From Pegea sp. RAD2-039 (lineage: Eukaryota; Chordata; Thaliacea; Salpida; Salpidae), in NCBI GenBank assembly GCA_034620365.1, contig JAQGEQ010000324.1:1-64000 (forward strand): DNA of 64,000 bases, given 5' to 3'. Shown here in pieces: positions 46,101-57,856 of the stretch. Numbering within the stretch: position 1 is the stretch's first letter; each line of letters begins with the position of its first letter. The position numbers and the translations under genes were made by a program. The notes below the pieces were generated by a model. It did no database searches, was not told where the DNA came from, and saw only the letters and a list, made by a program, of their open reading frames with translations.

Positions 46101-49100
46101 AGGAAATTGTATTTGTTATTACAAGTGATTTATAGAAAATAATATTGATATCAAGGTTAGGTTATTTGAAAGATTATATCATCTGACAAAGATTTACTAC
46201 ACAATGTTTTGTAGCAGACAACAATGATTTACAAAAAAATGTTTTTTTTTTGACAATTATTTATATTTTCTATTTATATAAAACAATATTTTATGGTTAA
46301 ACTTTGGAATCAGTTAGTTTATTTAATGCAATCAGTACAGTTTGTTGGCATGTTAAGAACTTTAGTTTTTAACCTATAAGGATGTTTCAAATTCAAAACA
46401 AACTACAAACAGTTGTAAAAACTAACTGCGTCTACTTAGCACCCACATTTTAAAAAACTTATCGCTAAAAAACTAGCCAAGAGAAACTTGTTTTACAGAA
46501 ATTTTATGCTCAGCTATAAGAGATGCAGTAAAACTTGAGGTTCAACATGATTTAAAAACGTACTAAGTATAGTTTATAAATTAGCAACATCTAAATTTAT
46601 TTTCAAAAGTTGGTTTCTAACATAAGCAAAAACGTAATTCATACACTGTTTGAAATTATCTTGATGTTTTTATCAATACTTTACCAAGATTAAATTATCT
46701 AAATTGATTTTACAAATAATTTGAAGCCTACCGATATGTATTGACAAAATTTGATTTTTTCAATGCAAAGATTTAATTATTTGTTCTTCGTAGAAAGCTG
46801 AGTCGTTATGAGCTCTAATCTTAACTCAATTGCTGTTTCATTTTTTTTGTTCTTTGTAAAAACATTAAAAATATACAGAATTTCACAAGATTTAAGATTA
46901 AATGCAAACAAAATAGACTTATCATATAAGATCTAAAGTTTTATTCCAGTAAAATAAATTACATTTTAATTATGGTTACAAATGGTAATAAATATGTTGT
47001 TAAATAAAGGTGTCAAGAAGAAAAATTTATGGAATGTTTACCCTGGAGAGAATGTTCCTTGGTGATACCACCTTTTAAGAAAGGCTTAGTGCTTGCAGCA
47101 GCATTTTATCTTTTCACAGTGATGCTGTTTCCAATAATAATCTACAGTATGATATTCTACAAGGTTCTTACAACATTTTTGTTTCTATTTTTTTACATAA
47201 AGGGTCGCATAAAACATCAACATATCTATCGATTTTCAAATTTTGAAATATAAATGTTATTCTTATTTGGTTTCTTTAATAGTCTAAATTTAGGCTTAAA
47301 CGAATTTCTAAGACAGAAGCTTTTAGTGACCACAACTCTGAGCTTGTTATTATGTCTTGAAACAAAAGTAATGCCATCATGTAATCTTTCAGCTTAAATT
47401 TCATGCAGTCACCCTTCTATCACTTTACACTATAGATAAGATCTCTCTCTCTTTATGTAAGGAATTCTATCATAAAGCTATTCTCTATGAAATTGTTAAG
47501 CTGCAAATACAGTTTTGGATTAAGAAAATGTCTGTTAATCTTACAGTGAATTTAAATGTGATTAGAAGCCTTATAGCTTAAGCCTCTTAAATTTGTATTT
47601 AACTTTCAACACATTTTTTCTCAGTTTCATATTTTTTGATGATTTACACTAGCATTTTATTTATTTCATTTTGAAATTTTATTTAATTTGAATTTAATAT
47701 TTCTTTGATGTTATTTAAGTATTAAATTTTAAAGAATTTTGCTGTTGCTGTATTTAAGATGAATATATTCTTAGAAATTTTAACATTTAATATAAATTTT
47801 TATTCTAAATTTGGTGATTTCATGCACTTTGACATATAACAATACTAACTGGCATGTTTCAAATTTAAAATTAGAATTCATGTGAATTATTAAAAGTTAA
47901 ACAAATAGTTGCCATTATCCAATTTTTAATTTGAAAATTTAGTTGAAATATTTTTCTAGGTAAGAAAACAAACAAAAATATTTCATCAACGAATGAGAAA
48001 GAGAGACGCTAGACTTATCAAAACTTTGGTAGCTATAATGGCTATATTTTTTGTCACTTTATTTCCTACTGGTGTTGTACTTATAATAGTAAGATTTGAA
48101 TTTTTTATAAGAAGTATTAACTCATATAAACTTTTAAATTTTATTTATTAAGTCACAAATGCAAAATTAGTTAAAATTAATTAATTAAATAAATTCAAAA
48201 GTTGTTCAATTTTTCTGAAGTTGATTCTCAGAGCAAAGATTTGATTTAGTTTAGTACCAAAGCTATAAACATGAATAATTTAAAGTTTTTCAATAAAACA
48301 ATTCTAAAGCATATGGTTTATTAAATAAAAGGTTTCAACTTATTTCAGGATGCAACTACAACTGATAACAACTCAGGACTAATCAATATTGGACTTGGTG
48401 CTTTTGTATTAGCTACTTTGAACTCGTTAGCGAACCCTATATTGTACATATGGAGAATTTCTGCTATCAGAACATCAATTCAAAGACAACTACCTTTTCT
48501 AAAAACACATTCTGTTGGAGCCCGATTAAATTCTACTGGACCCAGGCCTGAAGCTAGAAAAGTAACAAATAGTTTGCCCAAAAGCAAAAAGTAAGAGTTA
48601 TCATCTATTTGAAAATCACTTTTTTTCATAATTATAGAAAATTTGGAATTTTCATTCAAAAGTAAATTTCCCTGGAAATAAACAACAACATTTTCCAGAC
48701 GTGAATTATATATAAATATAGATTAAATAAAAGTAGTAATTAGTATTTAGTAATAGCACATCACCATCTTTAAGCTATTGTCGTAAACAGCTTTAGTTTT
48801 ACATATGGTGTTATTAAAAAAAAGTAAATAGCTGTTGAAATAGAAATTTATCAAATTGGGCTAACCCTTCTGATGAATAATTTTGATGAGAGCTTTTGTA
48901 ACAGCTTATGAAATTACATTCGTCTGATCATATTTCATTTTAAGATATTTTACGGTTTTGAAACTTAAGTTGACTTACAGGTACACTCTTAAATAATAAA
49001 ATTGATTTCAAGTCTGACATAATCAATAAGTTATCTTAAATAAAAAAATGTTGAGATAACAATAATCTGATAAGCAACAAATAAAAAAGGTAATTTTTAT

Positions 49101-51026
49101 TCAATATTCCACAAATATTAATTATATTTGTTATAAACGGTTATTTCAAGCATCAAGCTATAACCTAAGAATAAAACAACAACTTATCTGTTTTCTATCA
49201 CGCTCTGCCAACTACAAAATGTTTAATGCTCTATAAAGCTGCTTCAATTTTAAAAGCCAATTTTACCTACAGAGATATTATGAGTAAAACTGTTGAAGAG
49301 CCAAACGCTTATCAACCAAAGCGTAAAATGTCTTGGTTAGTCCTATTTACGAGGGTAGCTTTTAATGGAACATCCAGCCAAGAATCCACTCCTGATATCA
49401 GTTTAGTAAGTTTTATCATTTTTAATCGTTTTCATCAATTTCTCAAATAAATATTTTTTAAGGATAAAATAATGAATTAAAAACATTCAAACTGACTTTT
49501 TTCGAATTTGCTAAACTATTTTACCATGAAATACCTTCTGTACATATTTGAGACAAGTAAAATTCTACTTTTTAGTTTGATTTTCATCGAATTAACAAGT
49601 TGAGATAGAACAATAATTGAATTTTTTGATCGATTAATCTAGCTTAATGATTGTTTAAAAAATTTGTTTACAATTTAAACACTATCTAAGAATGTTGATA
49701 AAGTCAACTTATCACTATGTTATTAGAAGTCAATCATTTTTAAGCACCTTTCACTACTAGTTGCAAGATTTTTCTGTAAGTATTGTTGGCTGATAAATTT
49801 ACTGGTTAAAGTGCGTAAACTGCTCAACTGGTTTTTAATCAACTTTTGTGCTCTATAATTTAGGGACTCGACCACGAGCTGTTAGCTGTTTAAATCTTAC
49901 AGCACATTTAGCTAGTACTTACAAAAGAGTGAAAATTTTTGTTGATGTAATCTACAGCTAATATAAACAGATTTAGATGCTTAATAAATGACGAAAGGAA
50001 TTTATTTTGAAACTAGTCATTAAAACATTTATTTAAAAGATCCAGCAACACAAAATCATGTAGTTTTCTTTTCGTCATTAAAAATAGAAATAAAAAACAA
50101 ATATTTCACAATTTTTCTAGCTTTGGTAAAGTCACACTCACAATTTATTTCAAAAGTTTTATTACCTAAACTTTCATTCGAATAAATATTTCTTATCAAT
50201 TATTGATCATCGCAAAAATTATTTGCTTTTAACAGACATCTAGGTACGATATAAAAATTGGTTGTTACTTTCTCAAGCATAATATTTATAGTAACCACGT
50301 TTGTAAGGGACCTAGTAGTAATACAACTTTTGAAGAGATTTTTTTAATTATTTTAATTTATTCTTAGTGCTTATGGTAATTAAGTTTTTCATAAAAATCT
50401 TAGATATTTTAAGCAGTTTACTTATTAAATAGTCGATCTTGAATTTTGCAGTAAAACATAATTAATTCGTTGAAAATCTGTTACTTTACCATAATATCAG
50501 TCACAAAGACGATTCTGTTACAATCTATCTCTTTTCATTTTAACATTAAAGCAATTATTTTTCGACTGGTTGGATTTTATGACTCGCCTTAAACAATTTT
50601 ATTAGAATCTGTATTTGATGTTACTTTGATATAATTTAGCTTAAATAAACATTTCCAGCGATCAACCAAGCTTAAGAAAAAAGAGATAGCAGGACAAAGC
50701 TCAAAAACAACTGAACATATCAGTTGCGCCTCCACATTTGATGATTGCTGTCTATCCAAGACGAATAACGAACAAAATAATCCAAGCAGTAGTCTTGCAG
50801 AATCAAGAGTTGCATCAGGAACAAAAGCTCAAGTGTAAGATTATCAAAAAGTCATTTAAGTCTGTTTTTGATAATTGATATTTTCAGATGTAAACGAATA
50901 ATGAGAGATAAAGATGACGAAAAGATATTCACTCTGACTTCTCAACCATACCAGCAAACAACAAAACCAACATCTAATAATCAGACTTCATTATTGTCTC
51001 TAAAGAGATCAGACCATCAAGTTTGA
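40132..51026 (+). CDS. rhodopsin-class (class A) G-protein-coupled receptor, orphan
   Basis: Ten exons: 40132-40215, 41630-41804, 42519-42660, 44978-45127, 47010-47163, 47960-48088, 48349-48590, 49273-49405, 50659-50834, 50888-51026; phases agree, 507 residues. Short N-terminus with N-glycosylation sites (NNT, NIT). TM1 has G53-N54, TM2 D83, TM3 ends D133-R134-Y135, TM4 W161, TM6 TLFP (P271), TM7 NPILY (307-311). The usual disulfide Cys at the top of TM3 is absent (L109 at 3.25), while extracellular loop 2 has five Cys (179, 183, 185, 193, 199). No retinal Lys in TM7, so not an opsin. The third intracellular loop is short; the C-tail is about 195 residues and Ser/Thr-rich. The exon 5 donor (GTTCTT) is weak. 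Ligand unknown; loss of Cys 3.25 recalls the melanocortin/S1P/cannabinoid group but that is only a hint. Confidence 0.88.
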
Positions 51027-54000
51027 TTTATTCAACTGAAAATTTTCAAAAATATTCAATATATAGTATGAATAATAATTTATTTCAAATTTTATTCTTT
51101 ACACATTAAACGGTTTGTAGCAGAAGATTTTATAATGAATGATGATTTTCTTTTCTATTTTTTATGTGCAATGATATCTGTACGTGCTTTGATGTTGTAG
51201 AGTTTCTGTTGACTGAAAAAGCTTTTTATTTTTGCCCGTTTGCTAACTAAACTGCCTCTTATGAAGCAAAATCTTGATATTTAATACATTAAAAACTTTT
51301 ATTCAAACTTTAAATATTCCTAGAACAAACAATTGTTGTGGATCAAATGTGTAGAGAAAGTATTTATTAACAAAAAGCTTGAAATACGTACAAATGAAAA
51401 ATACGTCTTTAAGTAGAAACTGATTTGTTTTTTTTTGTAATATGAACCTTTTTTTAGTGTTTTGCACATTATTTAAGATAGCGTCATAAATATCTAAACT
51501 CACTAACATCATATAACGTTACAAGTTCAATAAAGTAAAGAGTATTGTAAAACTGAAAGAAATATGAGAGCTTTCAAATAGAAGCATGTATAGATAAAGA
51601 AATATGTAGAAGTAAAAAGAGTGATAAGCACAAAGACAACAATGTTTTCATTTGATATCTTTTGGTGAATTTAAAATTAACAAAAATCAATCATAGATCA
51701 GACTTCAGTTTGAAAATCTTTTATAAAAGACCAAGCTTTCTAAAAATTTGATATCTTTAAATACCAGAAACTTTTGAAATAAACGAGTGGTTTTTAATAT
51801 AATGGCAGTGTGGATAAAACTATGAAAGAAGCAGATGTTAGAAGCAAGATGTAATCTAAAACTTTTGAAAAACTGAACTCTAAAATCAAATCTTGCTTTT
51901 TCGAAATACTTAAAAGTATTTTTCTTAATTTAAAGACATTTAGTTGAAAACTTTTAGGAAAATTATTCTCATCATCAATGGTGCAGAACTTTAATCTTTA
52001 GTTAAATCCGTTCCAATACTCTCTTATAATTGCTTTACAAATATTTGTTTGTGGCAATAAATATTTTCTTTTTCAACTGATATACTAGCAATCTCATTAA
52101 AAGATCTGAAAATGATTTTATGGTCATCTTCAGTAAGACTACTTTTTTCTATCTAAAGAGCAAAGAAAACATAACCAAGACAAGTGTTTAACAAAGTATG
52201 ATTTTATCTTCGGATTATTATATATTTAATCTTCAATTCGTTTTTCCGGAGTATGTTCAGGGCTTGAGTCAATAGGATTAGATATAAAATTCAAAGATAA
52301 AAAAAACTAAGAATCAAAGTTTCAATCAAATTTAATATGAAAATTAAAATTCAAAATTCTTTTTATTTATATCCGAATTTATTTGGACTAATGAGCATTA
52401 AGAGTTAAGAAAAAATGTTGAAAGTTAAATGATTAGTCTGTATATATGACCATCAGTCTAAAAAATGTTTAAACATCTATCAACAGCTTGATAAAAAGCG
52501 AAATCAAAAGAAGTTATTCACATGAATTGAAGCCTGAAAAAAGCTTTTATAAATTTTCTTTAATACTTTTAAATGAACAACGATAACTATTATCTACATT
52601 GAAGCTGTAGTTCTATTTTGAAATATCTTTATATTATTATTTATATTTGATCGCAAATATTTAGTTAACGACTATAATAATTATAAATTATATAAAAAAA
52701 TAAGAAGTGTTTAATAAGTAAATGATAAATAAATCAAACGGAATTTAACCGATTAAGTTTCTTTAAAGATATTTTTTCAAGGACAAACGAAGTTATTAAT
52801 ACAATTATGTCTAAAATTTATAAAGATATTAAAAGTAAATTAATAGTAAAAAAAAGCAAGTTGTTTTATCGAAAAATTTATTTGTAAAGTTTAGAAGAGC
52901 TACTTTCAAACTTTATTTCCAATAGAAGTTGGAAACTACTTTAAATGAATGAAATGCAGATTGAGAGCAATAGATAAAACATCCTCTCGTTCTTTGCTGC
53001 GTTCCAATTAACAAATGATTAAACTTTCTTCTGATTCGACACTTGTTTTTCATCCTAGAATCAAAAACTATTCGTAATATTAAATAGTTTTTAAACAAAG
53101 TATTAACTCCAAGTTGTATTTGATAACCAAATTTTATTTTGTAAAAGTATAGCTTACACGTTATATTATTCATAAAATTCCACAAAGAAAAAACAAAATA
53201 AAAATGTTTATTTAAACTTATCTGACATTATTAACTAATTTGATATTTATTTTGTGATAAATCTTATAACAGATGAGTTACCATTTTAATCAATAATTTT
53301 GGTAAGTAGAAAACTTATCCTCAACGATTACGCTTATATTTCTAATTTAACCCAAAAAATATTTTAGTTTTTAAACTACCTATTTATCAAAACATAAAAA
53401 AATATTTAAAAGAAAGTTTAATTTCTTAAAAAATATTATTCAGTTGTCTAAATACTTCAATTGTACAATAAATTAGTTGAAAAACTTTCTTGTTTTCAAT
53501 AAAAATGCTGAAGATTTTATTGCAACTTTACAAATTCAATTCTTAATTGGAAATGTTAAACATGATTGAACATTAAGTAGTTTTTATTTACTATAAAACA
53601 TATCGTTTTGAGTTATTTGAGAATGCTTTTTTCCCATTAAAGAAAATTATTTAATCAAAAAGTTTAAGCTTAGCACAAATAAACTAAGTAAAAAAAACAA
53701 TTCTTATCACAAATACTTCTCACTTCAGGTTTCTTGATGCTTTTTTACCGGAGGTTGAACAAGGAATTTCTTTTATTTAAATATCACAAAACAACATCTG
53801 TTGACAAAATTAGTCACTTTCAGAGGAAGATACTGTTTATGTTTTCTCTGAAATATGTTTTAAACCCGTCAAAAACAATCATTTGTTATAAAAGAAATTA
53901 TATTTGTTATTTAGGAACTCATTGTTAGCAGGCGGCTTAGACGTATTGAAATGAAAAGGAGACTTAATGGTATTTCTAACTTTAGTAATATTCATATATT

Positions 54001-56227
54001 TATTCGACTTCGGTTTGAGACTGTTTATTTGTAAGTTATTATAAAACACTTTTTAAAGACTTTTTCAAATGTTTATTTTGATTTTTTTTTTATCAATTAA
54101 GTTTTATCAAATCATTTATTTGTTTGTTATACTCTTTTCATTTTTTAAACTCAATGTTTTATAATATTTTCATAAAAAGATATTTGTTAATATCTATTTC
54201 ATAAAATAATTTGATGAGCTGTTGATAGATACTTTCAAAATTTTCTTTATATTTTTAATCAAGTTCAAATGTGTTAAAACATTTTTCTGAAACCTGTTTG
54301 AAATTTTTAATTACATGGGCTAGACGAAGACATCGGAAACTTTTTATCCTATTATACAATTTAGCTATTTCTACCGAAAAAGAATATAATTTCTTCAAAA
54401 TACTTACTCCTTTAAATAAATTTTTAGTATCTTAAGCAAGTGATCAATTCTAAAGTTGGTTAGTACTTCTTGTGCATGTGATTGCTTTATTTATTTTATC
54501 AAACTAATTAATTAAATTAATAATTTAGGATTCACAAAAATATGATTTCAAAACCGTTGCTATCTTAAGAAAAACAAATTATAAAATTAAATAAGTTGCA
54601 TCGAAAACCCTCCAGCAAATAAGTAAGGCAGACCTAAGAATGTTTCACAAATTCTTTAAAAATTCCCTCAGCATATTTTTTCCAAAAATATCAATTTTTA
54701 TAAGATTTTAATAGGTCTTTACAAACCGTTGAAAGCAAAGCCCATCTATCTAGACTTTTCAGGCTGTACTAAAAAGAGATCTCTATCTTAAATAATTTTA
54801 GATTACAACTGATAAAATTTATTTATCTAAACTAATTTCAATGTGTTTTTTACAAGCTTAATAACATTGTCAGGCCTACATTGCAAACGCAGTTTAACCA
54901 TAGAATCATTTGAATTAAGCTACTTTAGGCTATTACATTGATGAACAAAACAACTAAATTTAAAAGTAGTCTGTAGAAAGTCTGATATTTACATGTTTAA
55001 TCTATTCTTACAATTTTATCAAATATATTTAACTAATCCATATGTTCCAAAAAATTGTTTACGTGATTAAAGATTTTTAACACAAATTTCTAATTTTAGC
55101 ATATGATTATAGATCTAATTTGTCACTTTAAACAAAGACCCAAATTCTACGACTGATAATATAAGCCATACGTCATCAGGCATGTTGCTGTAGCCGAGTA
55201 AACAAATAAATTAGAAAAGTTCGTTTTGATTCAATTTCAAATAAAAAATGTAGTATTAAAAAGTTGTTGTAAAGTTTTTTATTATTTTTGTTTAATTTAC
55301 CTTAAATTTGTTTTTTATAGATCGAAAAACTTCCACAATTTTTATTTTTATTAAGACTTAACAGTATATAACATTTACTTTTGATTATTGAATTTTTATA
55401 TCATTATATCTAAATATTTTGACTTTTAAGTTTTTATGAATCATTTTATTAATGAAACATCTCAGTTTTAAACCATAATAATGAAAATATTGTTTATACT
55501 TAATCATTGCTAAAATATACACAGAAATTAGTGACCAATTCGGTTTGTTATTAGTAATATATATAAATTTTTATTATATATATAAAGTTTTTTGTTGTTG
55601 AATTTTTTAGATATATATAAAAATATTTTTGTCAACTTAATTAATGATTAAAAATTAATTGCTCATTTAGAAATTAAAATTAGTTATAGATATTATAAAT
55701 TAAGTACTATAAGCTAATAATATTTTTCAGTATTGTATAGTTTTAAAATAATGAAAATATATATGGTTTCATAAAATTTAAGTTTGTTTATATTTTATAA
55801 CAATGCTATGTAAACAAACTTTTTTGCCTACTTAGGCTTATATCTTTTAAACTAATGATTTAAAAGCAATGGTTCTCTCAGGTTGTGGTTGCATAGCTTC
55901 TTATGTTTATTTTTATTTAATTATAAAGTAGCCATAATTTAAGTTGTTTTTTGAGGTGCATTGATATATATTATTCCATTTTTAAAATTTATTTTTGATA
56001 ATTTGACAACCTATTTTTTGGTGTGACTGTAATTTAAATTGAACAATCAAATTATTTAATTTATTTAATTATTTAAATTCTATTTAAATGTTTGTTTAAT
56101 TATTAACGACTATTTAATTTTTTCATAGATTTATTTTTATGAGTTAGACACAAATAAATATCACTTTCACCAACAACAAGTTTTTTTTAAAGTAAATTTT
56201 GTTGAAGTGAATTTAGAGTTTTTAACA
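51027..56227. other. large AT-rich intergenic region
   Basis: Apart from the exon-like minus-strand segments at 51155-52152, I find no supportable gene. Some longer chance frames (52913-53185 minus, 53734-53928 plus) lack splice context and family motifs. Confidence 0.45.
51155..52152 (-). other. possible unassigned minus-strand gene (3' exons)
   Basis: Segment 52152-52039 opens after a good acceptor (TTTGCTCTTTAG), encodes 38 in-frame codons (SSLTEDDHKIIFRSFNEIAS and on) and ends at GTAAAG. Segment 51257-51155 opens after an AG and encodes SLVSKRAKIKSFFSQQKLYN... up to a TAG. A middle piece near 51760-51700 reads FLVFKDIKFLESLVFYKRF. Composition is more protein-like than the surroundings. 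No family recognised; the pieces may belong to one gene converging on the GPCR, or be chance. Confidence 0.25.
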
Positions 56228-56926
56228 ATGGCAACTATAGATTCTGTAAAATGGAAACCAATAATGGTTACATATGTTGAGTACCCTGAAAATGATGTAT
56301 TTGGAATGTTGCTGGCGTTTTCAAGTTTAAGCCCAATTTTTATTGTTGTTGCTTTTGTGACTTTAATATATTTTCTGCGGGAGATGCAAACCATCAGTTA
56401 TTTTATTGGAATCCTTGGAAGTGAAATAACTAATTATATGATAAAACACTTTGTAAAAGAACCAAGACCTACAACTAGGAGCTTAGAGGTTGGAGTCAAG
56501 TATGGTTGGCCTTCTTCTCATGCACAGTTTATCTGGTTTTTTACAACTTATCTTATATGCTTTATTTATATAAGATGCCATGACTCCAGATCATTTGTTT
56601 ATAACTTATGGAAGCATTTAGTTTCTCTGTTGAGTATTTGTCTGGCTATTACAGTTTCATATAGTAGAGTTTATCTTCAGTATCATACACAACATCAAGT
56701 GATTTCAGGTAGTATTATTGGTTTAATTCTTTCTTTGGTTTGGTTTTTCATCACTGAATATGTACTTACACCTCTATTTCCAATGTTTGTTCATTCTAAG
56801 TTAGGTGAATTTTTCATGATTCGTGACTCTACACTTATACCAAATGTACTTTGGTTTGAGTATAGTGTTTCTAGACGTGAATCACGCAATAGATCTAGAA
56901 AGTTTTCTATGAGTAAGGTTCAATGA
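56228..56926 (+). CDS. DOLPP1: dolichyldiphosphatase 1
   Basis: Single-exon gene, 232 residues from the Met of MATIDSVKWKP (human 238). An in-frame Met seven codons upstream (56207) is possible but has no counterpart in the family. The enzyme hydrolyses dolichyl pyrophosphate in the ER membrane, recycling the lipid carrier of N-glycosylation. PAP2-superfamily motifs are complete: KHFVKEPRP (motif 1), GWPSSHAQF (motif 2) and SRVYLQYHTQHQV (motif 3, catalytic His). Four to five hydrophobic helices. The tail LIPNVLWFEYSVSRRESRNR is almost the vertebrate sequence. It lacks introns although its neighbours have many; this could be ancestral loss or an old retrocopy. Confidence 0.95.
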   Translation: MATIDSVKWKPIMVTYVEYPENDVFGMLLAFSSLSPIFIVVAFVTLIYFLREMQTISYFIGILGSEITNYMIKHFVKEPRPTTRSLEVGVKYGWPSSHAQFIWFFTTYLICFIYIRCHDSRSFVYNLWKHLVSLLSICLAITVSYSRVYLQYHTQHQVISGSIIGLILSLVWFFITEYVLTPLFPMFVHSKLGEFFMIRDSTLIPNVLWFEYSVSRRESRNRSRKFSMSKVQ

Positions 56927-57856
56927 TTCACTTGCTGGAAATTTTAAACTTGGAAAATTTAAACATTAAAAATTAATTATGTTTTTTCACTTTTAAATTT
57001 TGCATTAAGTAGATAGAGTGCAATACAACAATATTTAAATTATGTTGCTTTCTTTCTTGAACTGTTGAGATGATACAAAAGTAGAGTCTTATATTTTATT
57101 ATGAGCAAATTATTCAACTGATCTCTACTAAAAAACAATCTGTTTGATTATTAGAAAATTGATGTTATATCTTATATATGATAAGCTTAGTTTTAGTTAG
57201 ACTTCAAATTATGTTTGAGTTCAAACTTTTTTCAATGTTATTTATAAAATCTCTGATTATATTGGAATAAATAGGTTTTAAATGCTAATGTCTTTATAGA
57301 TAGAGAATAAAATGTTTAATTTTAGATATTAATCCAATGAAACTGATTCGTTAAAATCTCAATTTTTCAACTTAATGCTAAAAAGTAGAAAAAACCTTGT
57401 AAATGTAACTCTTTATTGCTTTATATATTGATAGTGTAGTTTTGTTAATTATGTTGTAGATTATAGCCTTCTCTTATTACAAACTTGTTATACCTAAATT
57501 ATCTACTTTAGTTAAAATTTTTGTAGGCTTTTTTTTCATTTATATGTTAAAAGATTCTTGCTTATCATAATAATGCAATTAAATCAACATTCTTTTTATA
57601 TTTAAAATATATAATTTTTTAAAAGCTATTTTGATTATGATAACAATAAAATAATGCTTCAAAAAAATCTGATTCGTCATTCATGATTTACTTTAAGATA
57701 AATTTTACTTGAAACAGAATGTGAAATATTGAAAAAGTTCTTCATTGGTTTCATCTGAGAAATTTCCTTCAAACGCCTTTCACATATTTTCATATGCAGT
57801 TGTATGTTTTTTGACCAAACTTGCAGTATTTTTGTTTGTTTTGTTGATTTTAAATA
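56927..57856. other. spacer between DOLPP1 and XRN1
   Basis: About 930 AT-rich bases with the DOLPP1 3' untranslated region (AATAAA-like hexamer near 57266) and the XRN1 promoter. No other gene seen. Confidence 0.5.

Noticed and set aside
40132-51026. Opsin identity for the GPCR
   Set aside because: TM7 lacks the retinal-binding Lys upstream of NPILY.
52913-53185. 90-codon minus-strand open frame
   Set aside because: No recognisable domain, no clear link to the exon-like segments at 51.1-52.2 kb; kept only as part of the intergenic region.
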